Program-made: the position numbers and the translations under genes
NCBI GenBank assembly: GCA_002682825.1
Contig: NOKP01000002.1
Coordinates: 3,661,378-3,725,377, forward strand
From: Neonectria sp. B-13
Taxonomy: Eukaryota > Ascomycota > Sordariomycetes > Hypocreales > Nectriaceae
DNA: 64,000 bases
Direction of reading: 5' to 3'
Part shown: one piece after another, positions 22,020 through 32,293 of the stretch
Layout of the letters: every line of letters begins with the position of its first letter
How positions within the stretch are numbered: the first letter of the stretch is position 1
Notes under the pieces: generated by a model
Told to the model about the DNA's origin: nothing
The model's input: the letters and a program-made list of their open reading frames with translations, nothing else
Databases searched by the model: none

Positions 22020-22822
22020 ATGTCCGCTGTTTACCCCGCCGGTGGCACTATTGTCCAGAGCTTCAAGCGCTCCTTCACCGACGTCCCTATCGACGCCGCC
22101 AACGGCAATGCCATCTCCACGACCGAGTTCCTCGAGGCCGCCGAGGCCATGACCACCATGTTTGGTATTTATATCCCCAACGCGGTAATACCTGGCAAGC
22201 TCTAATCCTGTGTTCCAGATACCCTCGGCTCGGTTGCCTTTTCTCCCGTCAAGAAGGACATCCTCTCCAACGTTGCCGTTCGTGCTACTGCCCAACCCCG
22301 CCCTTCAAGATAGACCCCTAACCGAGGTCTCCTCGTATACAGAAGCTCCGTGTCCAACAGGAGGCTGCCCCCGCCGACTCTGGCAACGTCCAGGACCTCT
22401 GCCGAAACGAGCTCAAGACCAAGAAGCACAATGCCACCGAGGGTGCCCTCTGGCTTGTCCGGTAGGTCTCTTCAATGTTTCGGTCCCTAGATCTTGGCTG
22501 TGCTAATGCATCCGTGATCAACAGCGGTCTCGACTTCACCTGCCAGGCTCTCACCCGCAACATTACCAACCCCTCCGAGGAGCTCGCGGACTCTTTCCGT
22601 GAATCATACAAGGGCACCCTGAAGCCCTTCCACGGCTTCCTCATCAAGCCCATCTTCAGCGCCGCCATGTCCGCCTGCCCGTACCGCGCCGATTTCTACA
22701 CGAAGCTCGGCGACTCCCCCGAGCTGGTCACTTCTGAGCTCACCGCGTACCTCGAGGCTCTCACCAAGATTGTCACCATCCTGCAGGAGTTCGTCAACAG
22801 CAAGGAGGCTCAGTGGAAATAA
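22020..22822 (+). CDS. het-C2: HET-C2-like glycolipid transfer protein (GLTP domain)
   Basis: Soluble GLTP-fold protein that moves glycosphingolipids between membranes. In Podospora the orthologous locus het-c takes part in vegetative incompatibility. Exons are 22020-22164, 22219-22277, 22343-22461 and 22525-22822, giving 206 residues (Podospora HET-C2 is about 208). Ligand-contact residues of the GLTP fold are present with the right spacing: Asp62, Asn66 and Lys69 in helix 2, Trp105 in KKHNATEGALWL, and His144 in TLKPFHGFLIKP. The C-terminal part (IFSAAMSACPYR...FYTKLG) is highly typical. The second intron uses an atypical donor, GTTCGT at 22278, but only this join restores the Asp-x3-Asn-x2-Lys spacing. 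Incompatibility alleles cannot be inferred. The start is supported by an A at -3 and the pyrimidine-rich leader. Confidence 0.93.
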
Positions 22823-25371
22823 TTTCTCTGCACATATATAGCGGAAGTAGGCTTACTTCATGATGGATAACGACTAGTCATTTGTCCGAGGCACAATGGT
22901 TGTCAGGACACGCCATCTTGGTGGAGGTTTAAAAAGAATACACATCTAGGACGGCATCTCGTGGCAGTCTAGAGCTGACCACGGCCTGCCATGTTAATGA
23001 GAATTGATTATGACCTGTCTAAATCGTGCCGAAAGAAACATAATGTGATCGAAGACATCTTCCAGTTCGTGTCCCATAAATGCCTACCTACCCTTTAGGC
23101 AATTGGGTGCAGGGATTGACCATCAACCATCAATGGGAGTTGGATGCCCATAAATGGGACGAGTTTATTAGCATGGAAAACTTAGAAACACCTCAAGCCT
23201 CTTGGAATTCACGTACGTATTGAGCGTTCGATATTGTGAGGCTGCCCGAGTGCCATGCCGATATCGCTCTCACCGCGTCGCAAAATGTTTCAGACCACAT
23301 TCACATCCAACCGCCTCAGTGGCCCAAAACCAATATCCAATTTCCCGTTCAGCATATCCAGGCGGTAGGAATTTCCCAGGATCTGCGATTTATAAGCCGG
23401 GAATCAATAAAATCATTAGTCTGGCTATTTGGACCACTCAGCACGTCTTGGGTGATATGTCTCTTGGTCGGCGGGGAAAGCATCCAGCTGATACAGGGAC
23501 CTTCCCCCCGTTGTATATCTCACATCGTTGCATAATGACTTCACTCGAAATTTCAAGTATGCAGCAACCCAGGTGTTATTGGTGGGCATGCATTTCTCGT
23601 TCTCGATAATGTCAACGGAGGTTTTCGGCATCCCGGGGCCGGCCATGTCGCCGCCGAAAAGGCCGAGAATCTCCGGGTCTCCATCTCCACGTGTGGTTCT
23701 GGGTTGGCCCTGGATGCACTGGTTTTAGAGTGTTCGCCAAGACAAGAGCTGCGTGTGGCGCTGTGGATCGAATGCAGATCCCAGTAAGGCGAGGAGAAAC
23801 GGTGGGACTCGACGATGTTCCCGCGGACATTCAGTTCCAATTGCCGTGGGAAGGTAACGGAGGAAATTATCTTGCTTTGCAGCATTGATTAGATTCATCG
23901 GAGACATGTCCTCCATTCGATTGGTTGTTTGTTGGAGAGCCACGATTGCCTTCAATAATTCTTTAGCCCAAGCTTAATACGTTCTGTGGCTAGCACGACA
24001 GGCTGTTTAAATAAAGATGCCACAATAGTGACCTAATCACCTTGGTGTCAAGATTCGGGATTTCGAGGAAGCCCGCCACAAGCCATGGCGGCAGACCAAG
24101 CGTGCCCCGGGAATTGCAAGTCTGTGATGCTTTTGGGGGCCAGAAGACCAAGGCTTTTTCCGGCTCTTCGGCGCCGGACACAATGCCACCCCGAAGATGC
24201 GGGTGCTGACAGGAGCTGCATGTGGGATGCAGACATCACAAGCCAGAAATGCCATGTATGGGTGAGCATCGCCAACGGTCCATACTAGCGGGCTTCTTGA
24301 ACATGACATCTCAGTTGAGTAGCACGGCAGCTGACCAACCCCGACAACACACCACGATCCTTCTGCTGACAGAGGCGCACCCTCAACTGTGTACTATACT
24401 ATTCTGAAGCACGCCCGCGGTTGGTGAACCAGTGACGATGGGTTGTTAACACGTTAAGCTTCCAGCCCAAGGCAACCTAGCGGAACGACCCCAAACTTCG
24501 TCGACGCCCGCTGACCAACACTACATTGATCGTCGGCTTTAAGAAGTGCATTGCATAGCATGGTGACTCCTTCGCGATCGGACCAATGCCCTTCAGCTGG
24601 CGAACCCTCCTCAGAGCAACCCACGACCCGGACAACGAAGTCGCTGAAAAAGTCCCGAGACAACACCATGTGACAAGCTTTTCCCGACGATCCCGCTGGC
24701 AACAAGGATTTGGCCTTGATGTTTCACTGCACTTGACTCCGTGGAGATGCCGGGCGCCGTTGGATGGGATTGCCATGCCCGCCCACACGCTTTCCGAGGC
24801 TTCCGAAATGGAGGTGTGAACCCCTTGACGCGGGAGGTACTTAGAAGCTGCTACGCTAGAGACGCAGTTTCTGCAGCTGACCAACAGGGAGAGGCCTTGT
24901 CGAACGGTGTTTTGGCTTGCTTGCTTCCTCTTATCGTTGTACCTTTAAGGTTGAGATGCCACCCCGGGGTGAAGCCACTGGCCCGAACGGATGGAACCGG
25001 CCTCGTGCCGGGTGCCGCGGTGTAAGTTGGCGGGTCTAACTCCTTACAGGGCGTGGCGCCAAGCCGACAAGATATTGACAAGAAATTTCCAAAGTGATAT
25101 GAATATGGATGTCTCCGAAATATCGTCTCATATCGTTTCTAGTATGAAGAAGTCGTGTACACTGGATCCCACCTCAAACCAAGCAAATATGTACAAGAGA
25201 CCATTAAAGCTTCCTTTGTGCCCGCGTTTCTTCCTCTTTGTTGTACAAAATCCCATCTTTGATCGTGTACCCTTATGGTCTTTCCTCTTAACGCCAACCG
25301 AAATAAACACGGTCTCGCTCTCTCGCTCTCTTAGTAAAAGTCAAAAACAAACAGAGTCCTCATGACAAACA
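22823..25371. other. Spacer, no supported gene
   Basis: About 2.5 kb between HET-C2 and the hydrolase gene, which end toward each other (convergent). Short overlapping frames exist on both strands without conserved motifs or linked splice sites. No repeat stood out. Confidence 0.5.
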
Positions 25372-26598
25372 TCACCGCCCCGACCAGGACTTAAATGACA
25401 AATACCTGGGCCTTCGGAATGCGGGTCGCTTGGTCCTCATGGACCTCATAGACTCTCGGTCCGTCTCACATTCACGTCCCAACCAGCCAGCCATGGCCTG
25501 AACGGCTTCTCCGTACTCAACTGCAACGCTCTCCTTGGGGGCCAGGGGTAATGGGTTGTCCCAGCCGTGTTTCTCGCCGGCTACCTCACGCAAGGTGAAT
25601 GTCTTTCCTGCCTTTGTGAGACGCTTGGCGAAAGCCATACCCTCTGAGTGCAGCATATCATACTCGCAGAGGACTAGGTGGATGGGCGGCAACTGCTTCA
25701 GGTGCTCGTCAGACATAAGCCCTGGAGACAGGCGCGGGTCCGTTCGCTTCTCGCGGGGGATAGGTGGATATATGAAGCAGGCATCGATGAGATCGGTTAG
25801 ACCCTTAGGTAGAGTCAAGTCCGGGCGAGAACATGTGAGACGCTTCTCAGGACGAGTGATTGTCCAGTCCAGAACGGGGTAGAAGACACTTAGACCGGCA
25901 ATGCGAGGTGGAGTGATGGGAAGCTTGTAACCCCACCGTTCCGGGTCGTTGAGGATGAGCCAGGTGGAAAGTGCATTAGTGGCGCCTGCGGAGAAGCCTG
26001 AGAGAATGATACGGTCCGGGTCGATGCCAAACTCGGCGGCGCGGTGCTTAATCTGGAGAACAGCGTCGACGCAGTCCTCCATGGGGGTCGGAAAGGGATA
26101 CGACGGGGCAAGGCGGTAGTTGACGCTGAAGACGACGGCGTCTAGCTGCGAAATGATGGCACCGGCCCAACGGGCATTGTCAGTCCCCTGGCCGAGAATC
26201 CAACCGCCGCCGTGGAAGTTGATAATGGCGGGACGTGCGCCGATGGCGAGCCGCGGCGGGTTCCACACCTCGGCCTTGATCTTGCCGCGACCCTGAGAGC
26301 CCGGAGCCAGAGTAGCATCGAGGTAGATGTCACGCGAGGGCTCAGGCGGCGGAGGGTCGGTGCGGTTGGCGATGCTGAAGCCCAGGCTAGCTGCAGAACG
26401 AATGGCCTGGGCGCGGGCCATGAGGTACCAGCGGGAGCTGTCCTCGAGGGGATTGACATATCCCGGAGGCTCCGGGGTGGTCGGGTTGGAGGTGGAGGGG
26501 GTGGCCTCCATCCCGGAGGAGGGTGCGTCCAGCCAAGTAGTGGCCATCGGGACTTGAAGAAAGCCCGGCGCGGGGGCGGGAGCCGGGGATGGGGGCAT
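25372..26598 (-). CDS. HSL-type alpha/beta hydrolase; candidate ergosteryl-aspartate hydrolase (ErdH)
   Basis: Single-exon serine hydrolase of 408 residues. It has the oxyanion motif HGGGW (129-133), the nucleophile elbow GFSAG (Ser203), and the expected acid and base in CEYDMLHSEG (Asp314) and GEKHGWD (His344). This is the layout of the hormone-sensitive-lipase family, which also includes fungal steryl deacetylases. The N-terminal 50 residues are Pro/Ala-rich with no clear signal peptide. A hydrophobic anchor is not obvious. The gene is divergent from the AspRS-DUF2156 gene, with 2.2 kb between starts. In ascomycetes an alpha/beta hydrolase (ErdH) removes Asp from ergosteryl-Asp, and I recall such genes being neighbours of ErdS. 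The ErdH assignment is therefore inferred from context; the hydrolase family itself is seen directly. Confidence 0.9.
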   Translation of the reverse strand: MPPSPAPAPAPGFLQVPMATTWLDAPSSGMEATPSTSNPTTPEPPGYVNPLEDSSRWYLMARAQAIRSAASLGFSIANRTDPPPPEPSRDIYLDATLAPGSQGRGKIKAEVWNPPRLAIGARPAIINFHGGGWILGQGTDNARWAGAIISQLDAVVFSVNYRLAPSYPFPTPMEDCVDAVLQIKHRAAEFGIDPDRIILSGFSAGATNALSTWLILNDPERWGYKLPITPPRIAGLSVFYPVLDWTITRPEKRLTCSRPDLTLPKGLTDLIDACFIYPPIPREKRTDPRLSPGLMSDEHLKQLPPIHLVLCEYDMLHSEGMAFAKRLTKAGKTFTLREVAGEKHGWDNPLPLAPKESVAVEYGEAVQAMAGWLGRECETDRESMRSMRTKRPAFRRPRYLSFKSWSGR

Positions 26599-28797
26599 GG
26601 CGAGACCGCGAGACCGTCAAACCGCGAGAGGGAAGAGAGATGCGGGAGGAGTCAAAACGACGCAGTCAGAGCGAAAGAGTCGTTAAACACGTGGTTCAGC
26701 CTCTACGGAGCGGGGTGGCCAGATGTGGACGGGAAGTGTGGGAGCCCAGGACTGGGGTAGATGGTGTTAGTGAGACGGGAAATATGGAGGGATGGCTGAT
26801 TGGAGACGGGGATGGCTTTGATGGAGATGTTTGGATAGGGTCTGGATCGTGACTGTTGCGATGATGATGGATGGGGGATAGGTGATGGTTGACAGCGTGA
26901 TAGTGACAGCGTGATAGCGATTACCGTACAGTACAGACAGACTACTACCAGCAGCCAGGCCTCGCCGTTAAGAGTCTTGACCCTACGAGGCCGGCTGCTC
27001 CCAGACCAGGGACCAGAGCGCCCAAGCAGGTTATGCCGCGGCGGGGCCAGAGCCGTGGGGTCAAGCTGGGTCAGAATGGAATGATTGCGTTGACGGCTTT
27101 TTTCGGCGAGAATGATGCCGTTGGGGAATGGAACTTGGAACAATCCCGAACTGACAAAGCGGCGCACGGCTGACCAACTGGCACTCTAAGCCGCTGGGTC
27201 GCCGAATATGCTGGCCGATGACGTCGTGTCGGCCGTCCAGTCGAACCAGCCAATAGCGTGTTATGTGGCGGCGCAAAACGTCGATTGTGGTCCCCAAAAT
27301 TAGCTGCGAAATGTGCGGCAGCAACCCGGGAGGGAATGCTTTGATAGTGTAGGGAGTGGGGCGTGCGCACAGGCACCCAAAGCACCTGCCGCCTACCCGA
27401 CTCATCCGATCAAACTTCGATGGTTGACGTCACATTTGACAACAGCCACAAGCGCCACCAAGTGTTTTGTCCGCTGTCGTAAAACCGTGTCTCACTTGTG
27501 GGCTTGTGAGAGCCTCTCGCGACCTCTTACGGGACATGTCTGATCTCTTTCCTGGCGATCCTGGTCACTAGTGCTTCATGCTCTCGTCGCGGAGCTTAAT
27601 CCAGCTGCCACCCTGCTCTGCCTGCCCCTACGTGTGTTTCCGGAGCAGTGTCGCCGGGATCGCCAAGCACGGGGGACCACTCGGAGCCGGCCTAGGCCCC
27701 GGCAGCCCGCCGAGGTGAGAAGGCTAATGGGTTTCTGCACCCAGCACATGCGTTGATATGGACTTGAGGCATGGTTCCCTCCGGCATATGGTGCGTGTAG
27801 CTGGTACATGTGGCTGATGCCCAGACGGGAAACGGCAACTCCCTGGCATCCTAGCGGCGCAGAGGTGGTACAGAGACGGCAGTGAGTGTTGCAGTTGTGG
27901 TCGGCTCTGCAGGTCCCACTCCCCATTTGCATCTCCAGATCAAATCCGGACAACCTAGCTAGACGAGAGAAAGAGAAAATTCCAGTAGCGTCCAGTCACG
28001 CGTGCATGTGCTTTTGGCCCAGTTGCCGGGGTGCGGTACCACTTCCGACGGCACCTCACGGTGTAGAAATGCCCGTCACACCGGAGATATGACGCAGCCG
28101 TCGTCAAAGTTGTGTCCGGCCACGCCGCCATGTTTTCCCCTGTGCGGAATTGTCAGCAAACGCCGCCGTCTCCCGCACCTGCGCGCGGCTGGCTGGCCGC
28201 TCTAATGCTTAGGCTTTAGGGGATAACTCGGCACGCGGATGCTTCTGGTTGGTTGTCGAGGGCTCGCCGCACACCCCCCCACCGACTCAACCAACCCGTT
28301 AGCAAGTATTCGCCCACCACATCGCGAAATGCCGAGTCACGGCTCCATCCCTCCCTCGCGGCTTTTGAGTCGGGCCCGAAGCGTTGTCGTTCATGATGTA
28401 AGCAACCCCATCAATGCAGTATTTGCTCAGTCATTGGAAATCCTCGCTGGCTTGCCCGAGCTCCGGGCCTTCCTACTTGCTTGCTGTAGTAGTTCCTGAT
28501 ATAAAGACTGGTCATCGGTCGCCACCAGAATCCTGCTTTGTTCACACAAACCTCGTGGTTTCGCCGTTGATCATCCAGCTTCACTGCCCTGATTTTCGCC
28601 TGCAAACCCCAAACACCTCAGCTCAGCCCTGTGCAGGACCGACTGGACTCTCCCGCCCTGGCGTCACCGGCCCCTGCTTTGCCAACGGTCACTCAGACAT
28701 CGATCGTCATCGACTGCGCCGCTCGTCACCACTACATCGTGCAAAGTGTGGCGCTCTAGCTGCCAAGATCCACTCCCGGCCACACCACAGCGATAGT
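26599..28797. promoter_or_regulatory. Divergent intergenic region between the hydrolase and the ErdS-like gene
   Basis: About 2.2 kb serving both divergent genes. No independent gene is supported. The 384 nt immediately before 28798 are open in the same frame as the ErdS-like protein (from an ATG at 28414). They encode low-quality, Pro/Ser/Cys-rich sequence and are treated as 5' leader. Confidence 0.5.
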
Positions 28798-31647
28798 ATG
28801 ACGGCTTCGACGGGGATCCTGACCCCTGTCGGCTCGGCGTTTGGCCTCCCACTTGGGACAAAGGATCGAGTTGCTGTTAAAGACTCGGCCTCTTTGCCCT
28901 CGTCTCCCACCTCGACAACTCCTTCTATTTTTTCAACAATGAGTGCCTATTCAAGCGCGACCACAGCTATGGGCACCACCAGCTCACCCGCGCGAGATTT
29001 GAAAGATAGCGCTTTTGCCGCTCCCGCAAGCCCTCAAAGCCCTCCAAGCTCTATCAACTCCAGCACCGGCGCTATCGCCAACATCCGCCACAGCTCCGAA
29101 TTCTATAAGCCCATCCGCGCTCCTACGAACCGCATGCGCGACAGCGGCATCGAGCTGAAAGACTCTGCCCGCTCCAGCATGGACGGCGCCGCCAAGGACA
29201 CGCCCAGGTCTGCCATGGCCATGGCCTTGTCTATGGCTTCCGGTAACGGCACTCCCAGCAGCCGCTCCTCCATCGAGAGCGGCCGCACCAGCAGCAGCGC
29301 CGACTGGCCTACGCATCCCTATGAACTCAACACCATCGCGCAACTCGACACTCTCCCCATCGGCACCGAAGTCACCTTCCGCGCCCGCATCGAGACCCAG
29401 CGCCCCATGTCCAAGGTCCTCGACTTCCTGCTCCTTCGTGACCAGACTCACTCCGTCCAGGGTGTCCTCGCCCGCGATGCCGCTAACGCCGACTTCGTTA
29501 CCTGGGTTCGCAAGCTGAACCCCGAGTCTCTCGTTCAGGTGTCCGGCTTCCTCAAGGAACCCCCAGAGCCGATTCGATCGGCTACCCAATCCTGCGTTGA
29601 GGTTGACATTGATTCCGTCTATCTCGTTAACCCGGCCCAAAACCTACCCTTTAGCAACTACAAGCCTCCTGAGACGCTTCGCAACCGCATGAACGCCCGC
29701 ATCCTAGATCTCCGACACCCGGCCAACCAGGCTCTCTTCCGCGTCCGATCTCTCGTCGCCCGCACATTCCGCAACACCCTCGAGGACCGAGGATTCATCG
29801 AGATCAACACTCCCAAGCTCCAGCCTGCAGCTACCGAGAGCGGCGCCTCCGTCTTCGCCGTCAACTACTTTGGCCGCCGTGCTTTCCTCGCCCAGAGCCC
29901 TCAGCTTGCCAAGCAGATGTCCATCTCAGCCGACTTCGGTCGTGTCTTCGAGGTCGGCCCCGTCTTCCGCGCCGAGAACTCCAACACTCACCGTCATCTG
30001 ACTGAATACACGGGTCTCGATATCGAGATGACCATTGAGCGCGACTACCACGAGGTCATTGAAGTCATTGATGAGTTTTTGAAGTCTGTCTTCAAGAGTG
30101 TCTACAGTATGCCCGAGATCGACGTTATCCGCAAGCGATGGCCCAGTGGCGAGTTCAAGTGGCTGGAGAAGACGCCTATTATCCCATTCTCAGAGGGCAT
30201 TCAGATGCTGCGAGACGATGGTCGTGATGTCGAGGAGGAAGATCTATCTACCCCCGATGAGATGCGACTCGGTCAACTCGTCCTCGAAAAATACGGCACC
30301 GATTACTATGTCCTCGACAAGTTCCCCACCAATGCCCGCCCATTTTACACAGCTAAGGATGTTGATGATCCCAAGTGGACCCGGTCCTTCGACATCTTCA
30401 TCCGCGGGCAGGAGATTTGCTCCGGCGGCCAGCGTATCCACAACGCCGAGGAGCTCCGGGCCAACATGGCTGAGGCTGGCATCACCGAGGATGGCATGGA
30501 AGACTATCTTTCGGCCTTTGATCTTGGCGCGCCGCCACACGCGGGTGCCGGTCTCGGTCTCGAGCGCATTGTAGCTTGGATGCTTGAGCTCGGCGACGTC
30601 CGCTATGCATCACTCTTCCACCGCGACCCCCGGTCGTTGCCCGCTAAGGCTCCCGGCATTCCCCACCCGGAGGCCGATACCACCAAGCCCCACTCGCCCG
30701 ATGCCCCGCCTCCAATCGAGAAGCTCATCGCCAACTACGGCGACGCCTCCAACACTTCATGGCTGGACGATCGATTCCAGATTTGGCGACATTCTTCTGG
30801 TGCTGCTATTGGCTACGTCCCGCAAGAGAAGTTTGCCATGGTTACCGGTGATCCATTGTGCGACCGGAGCCAGTACGCCGAGGTCATCCGTGACTTCGTG
30901 AAGCACATGGTGTCTGACCTGCACTTGACACCTGTTTGGATGCTCGTCTCCTTCGAAGTGCAAAAGATTCTCGCACGTGAGCTCAGCTGGCGGACGCTCT
31001 CATGCACTGAGGAGCAGCGAGTAGACGCGGACCGGCAACACCTTTCCGCTGCCAACCAGGCAAACGGCCTCGCCAGCAAGGCCCGTCGCGTTGAGCGCGA
31101 AGGCATCAAGATCCACGAGGTCAAGGCCGATGCCGACTTCATCAGCCGCGCAAACCCCGAGATCGAAGCATGGAAGGCTTCCCGCAAGGGCAAACAGGTC
31201 CATCTCACCGAGGTTCGCCCCTGGGTCGACCCCGAGCACCGTCGCTACTTCGCTGCCGAGAAGGACGGCAAGATTCTCTCCATGGTGGTTCTTCACCGCC
31301 TGGCGCCTCGTCACGGCTGGCAGGTCAAGTGGGCGCTCGACTTCCCCGGCGCCACCAACGGCGCCATCGAAGTGCTCATCAACCACGCTCTCACGAGCGT
31401 CCCGGGCAAGGTCACCTTCGGTGTTGGTGTTTCAGAGAAGCTGAAGGCTGGTGAGCACCTTCACGGCATCCGCGCTCGCTTCCTGGCGGCAACCTACCGC
31501 TCCATCGTCGACAGCCTGGGCCTCCGCCGCAAGGCTAGTTTCCGCACCAAGTTTGGTGCTCTCGGCGAGGAGGTCTACATCTGCTACCCGAGACACGGCG
31601 TTGGCCTGCGTGATCTTCAGCAGATCATCAAGTTCTTCCAAGACTAG
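28798..31647 (+). CDS. erdS: Ergosteryl-3beta-O-L-aspartate synthase-like AspRS-DUF2156 fusion
   Basis: Fusion of an aspartyl-tRNA synthetase with a C-terminal DUF2156 (GNAT-fold, MprF-like) transferase. In this fungal family the synthetase makes Asp-tRNA(Asp) and the DUF2156 part transfers Asp to the 3-OH of ergosterol. From ATG 28798 the protein has 949 residues in one exon. Residues 1-165 are Ser/Thr/Pro-rich and probably disordered. An OB-fold anticodon-binding domain (about 185-280, RARIETQRPMSKVLDFLLLR) is followed by the class II core. Motif 2 is FRAENSNTHRHLTEYTGLD (390-408) and motif 3 is GAGLGLER (583-590). DUF2156 spans about 640-945, ending CYPRHGVGLRDLQQIIKFF. The same frame is open up to ATG 28414 (1077 residues), but the added part looks like leader sequence. 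A plain cytosolic AspRS lacks the C-terminal domain, so the alternative is unlikely. Confidence 0.93.
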   Translation: MTASTGILTPVGSAFGLPLGTKDRVAVKDSASLPSSPTSTTPSIFSTMSAYSSATTAMGTTSSPARDLKDSAFAAPASPQSPPSSINSSTGAIANIRHSSEFYKPIRAPTNRMRDSGIELKDSARSSMDGAAKDTPRSAMAMALSMASGNGTPSSRSSIESGRTSSSADWPTHPYELNTIAQLDTLPIGTEVTFRARIETQRPMSKVLDFLLLRDQTHSVQGVLARDAANADFVTWVRKLNPESLVQVSGFLKEPPEPIRSATQSCVEVDIDSVYLVNPAQNLPFSNYKPPETLRNRMNARILDLRHPANQALFRVRSLVARTFRNTLEDRGFIEINTPKLQPAATESGASVFAVNYFGRRAFLAQSPQLAKQMSISADFGRVFEVGPVFRAENSNTHRHLTEYTGLDIEMTIERDYHEVIEVIDEFLKSVFKSVYSMPEIDVIRKRWPSGEFKWLEKTPIIPFSEGIQMLRDDGRDVEEEDLSTPDEMRLGQLVLEKYGTDYYVLDKFPTNARPFYTAKDVDDPKWTRSFDIFIRGQEICSGGQRIHNAEELRANMAEAGITEDGMEDYLSAFDLGAPPHAGAGLGLERIVAWMLELGDVRYASLFHRDPRSLPAKAPGIPHPEADTTKPHSPDAPPPIEKLIANYGDASNTSWLDDRFQIWRHSSGAAIGYVPQEKFAMVTGDPLCDRSQYAEVIRDFVKHMVSDLHLTPVWMLVSFEVQKILARELSWRTLSCTEEQRVDADRQHLSAANQANGLASKARRVEREGIKIHEVKADADFISRANPEIEAWKASRKGKQVHLTEVRPWVDPEHRRYFAAEKDGKILSMVVLHRLAPRHGWQVKWALDFPGATNGAIEVLINHALTSVPGKVTFGVGVSEKLKAGEHLHGIRARFLAATYRSIVDSLGLRRKASFRTKFGALGEEVYICYPRHGVGLRDLQQIIKFFQD

Positions 31648-32293
31648 ATAGCTCACTATTGGCGTGGATAAACTAAACAAAGATGACGAATATGACTGGA
31701 AGCTGGTTTATGCGACGGCGGGGTTACGGGTACACGGCAGTTTGGGACGATAATCATGACTTGATAAATGGTTTTTTCTTTTTGGGCTTGGGCACTTGTT
31801 ATTTTCTCTGGATCCTGGGTTTCTTCGAACTGTCGCGAGAGGCGTTATGCTTGATGCATACGACAAAGACTTTTCTACTATTCCCCTCTTTGATACCTAT
31901 TTAGATGCTGGGGAGACAGTTGGCAGCGGTTTTCTGGTGTATACCTACTTGATACCTTATAAATCTTTCTAAACAATTTCCAACTTGTGTCATCATTGTG
32001 ATTCACCTGCAGTGCAAATTTGGCAACAGTCAAGGCATTTAATGCATATCTCAATAAATCGCAGCAGTTAACTGAATTTTATGTCGATTTAATGTGTCGC
32101 CAAACGGTATTACGATAAATAACGGATGCGGAATTCTAGCGATGGACGAAGACGGAACATGGAGAGTCAAAGAGCCAATGCTGAGTATAACCAGCTAGAT
32201 TATCACCAATGTATGGGGTACACATAACTCTCAAAGAATATCTTCATCGTGCCATCCTTCCTCCCTACTAGCACTTGGCAATCATCTTTGGCT
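31648..32293. other. Short AT-richer spacer between converging genes
   Basis: 3' flanks of the ErdS-like gene (+) and the CYP505 gene (-), which converge here. AT-rich with no supported gene. Confidence 0.6.
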
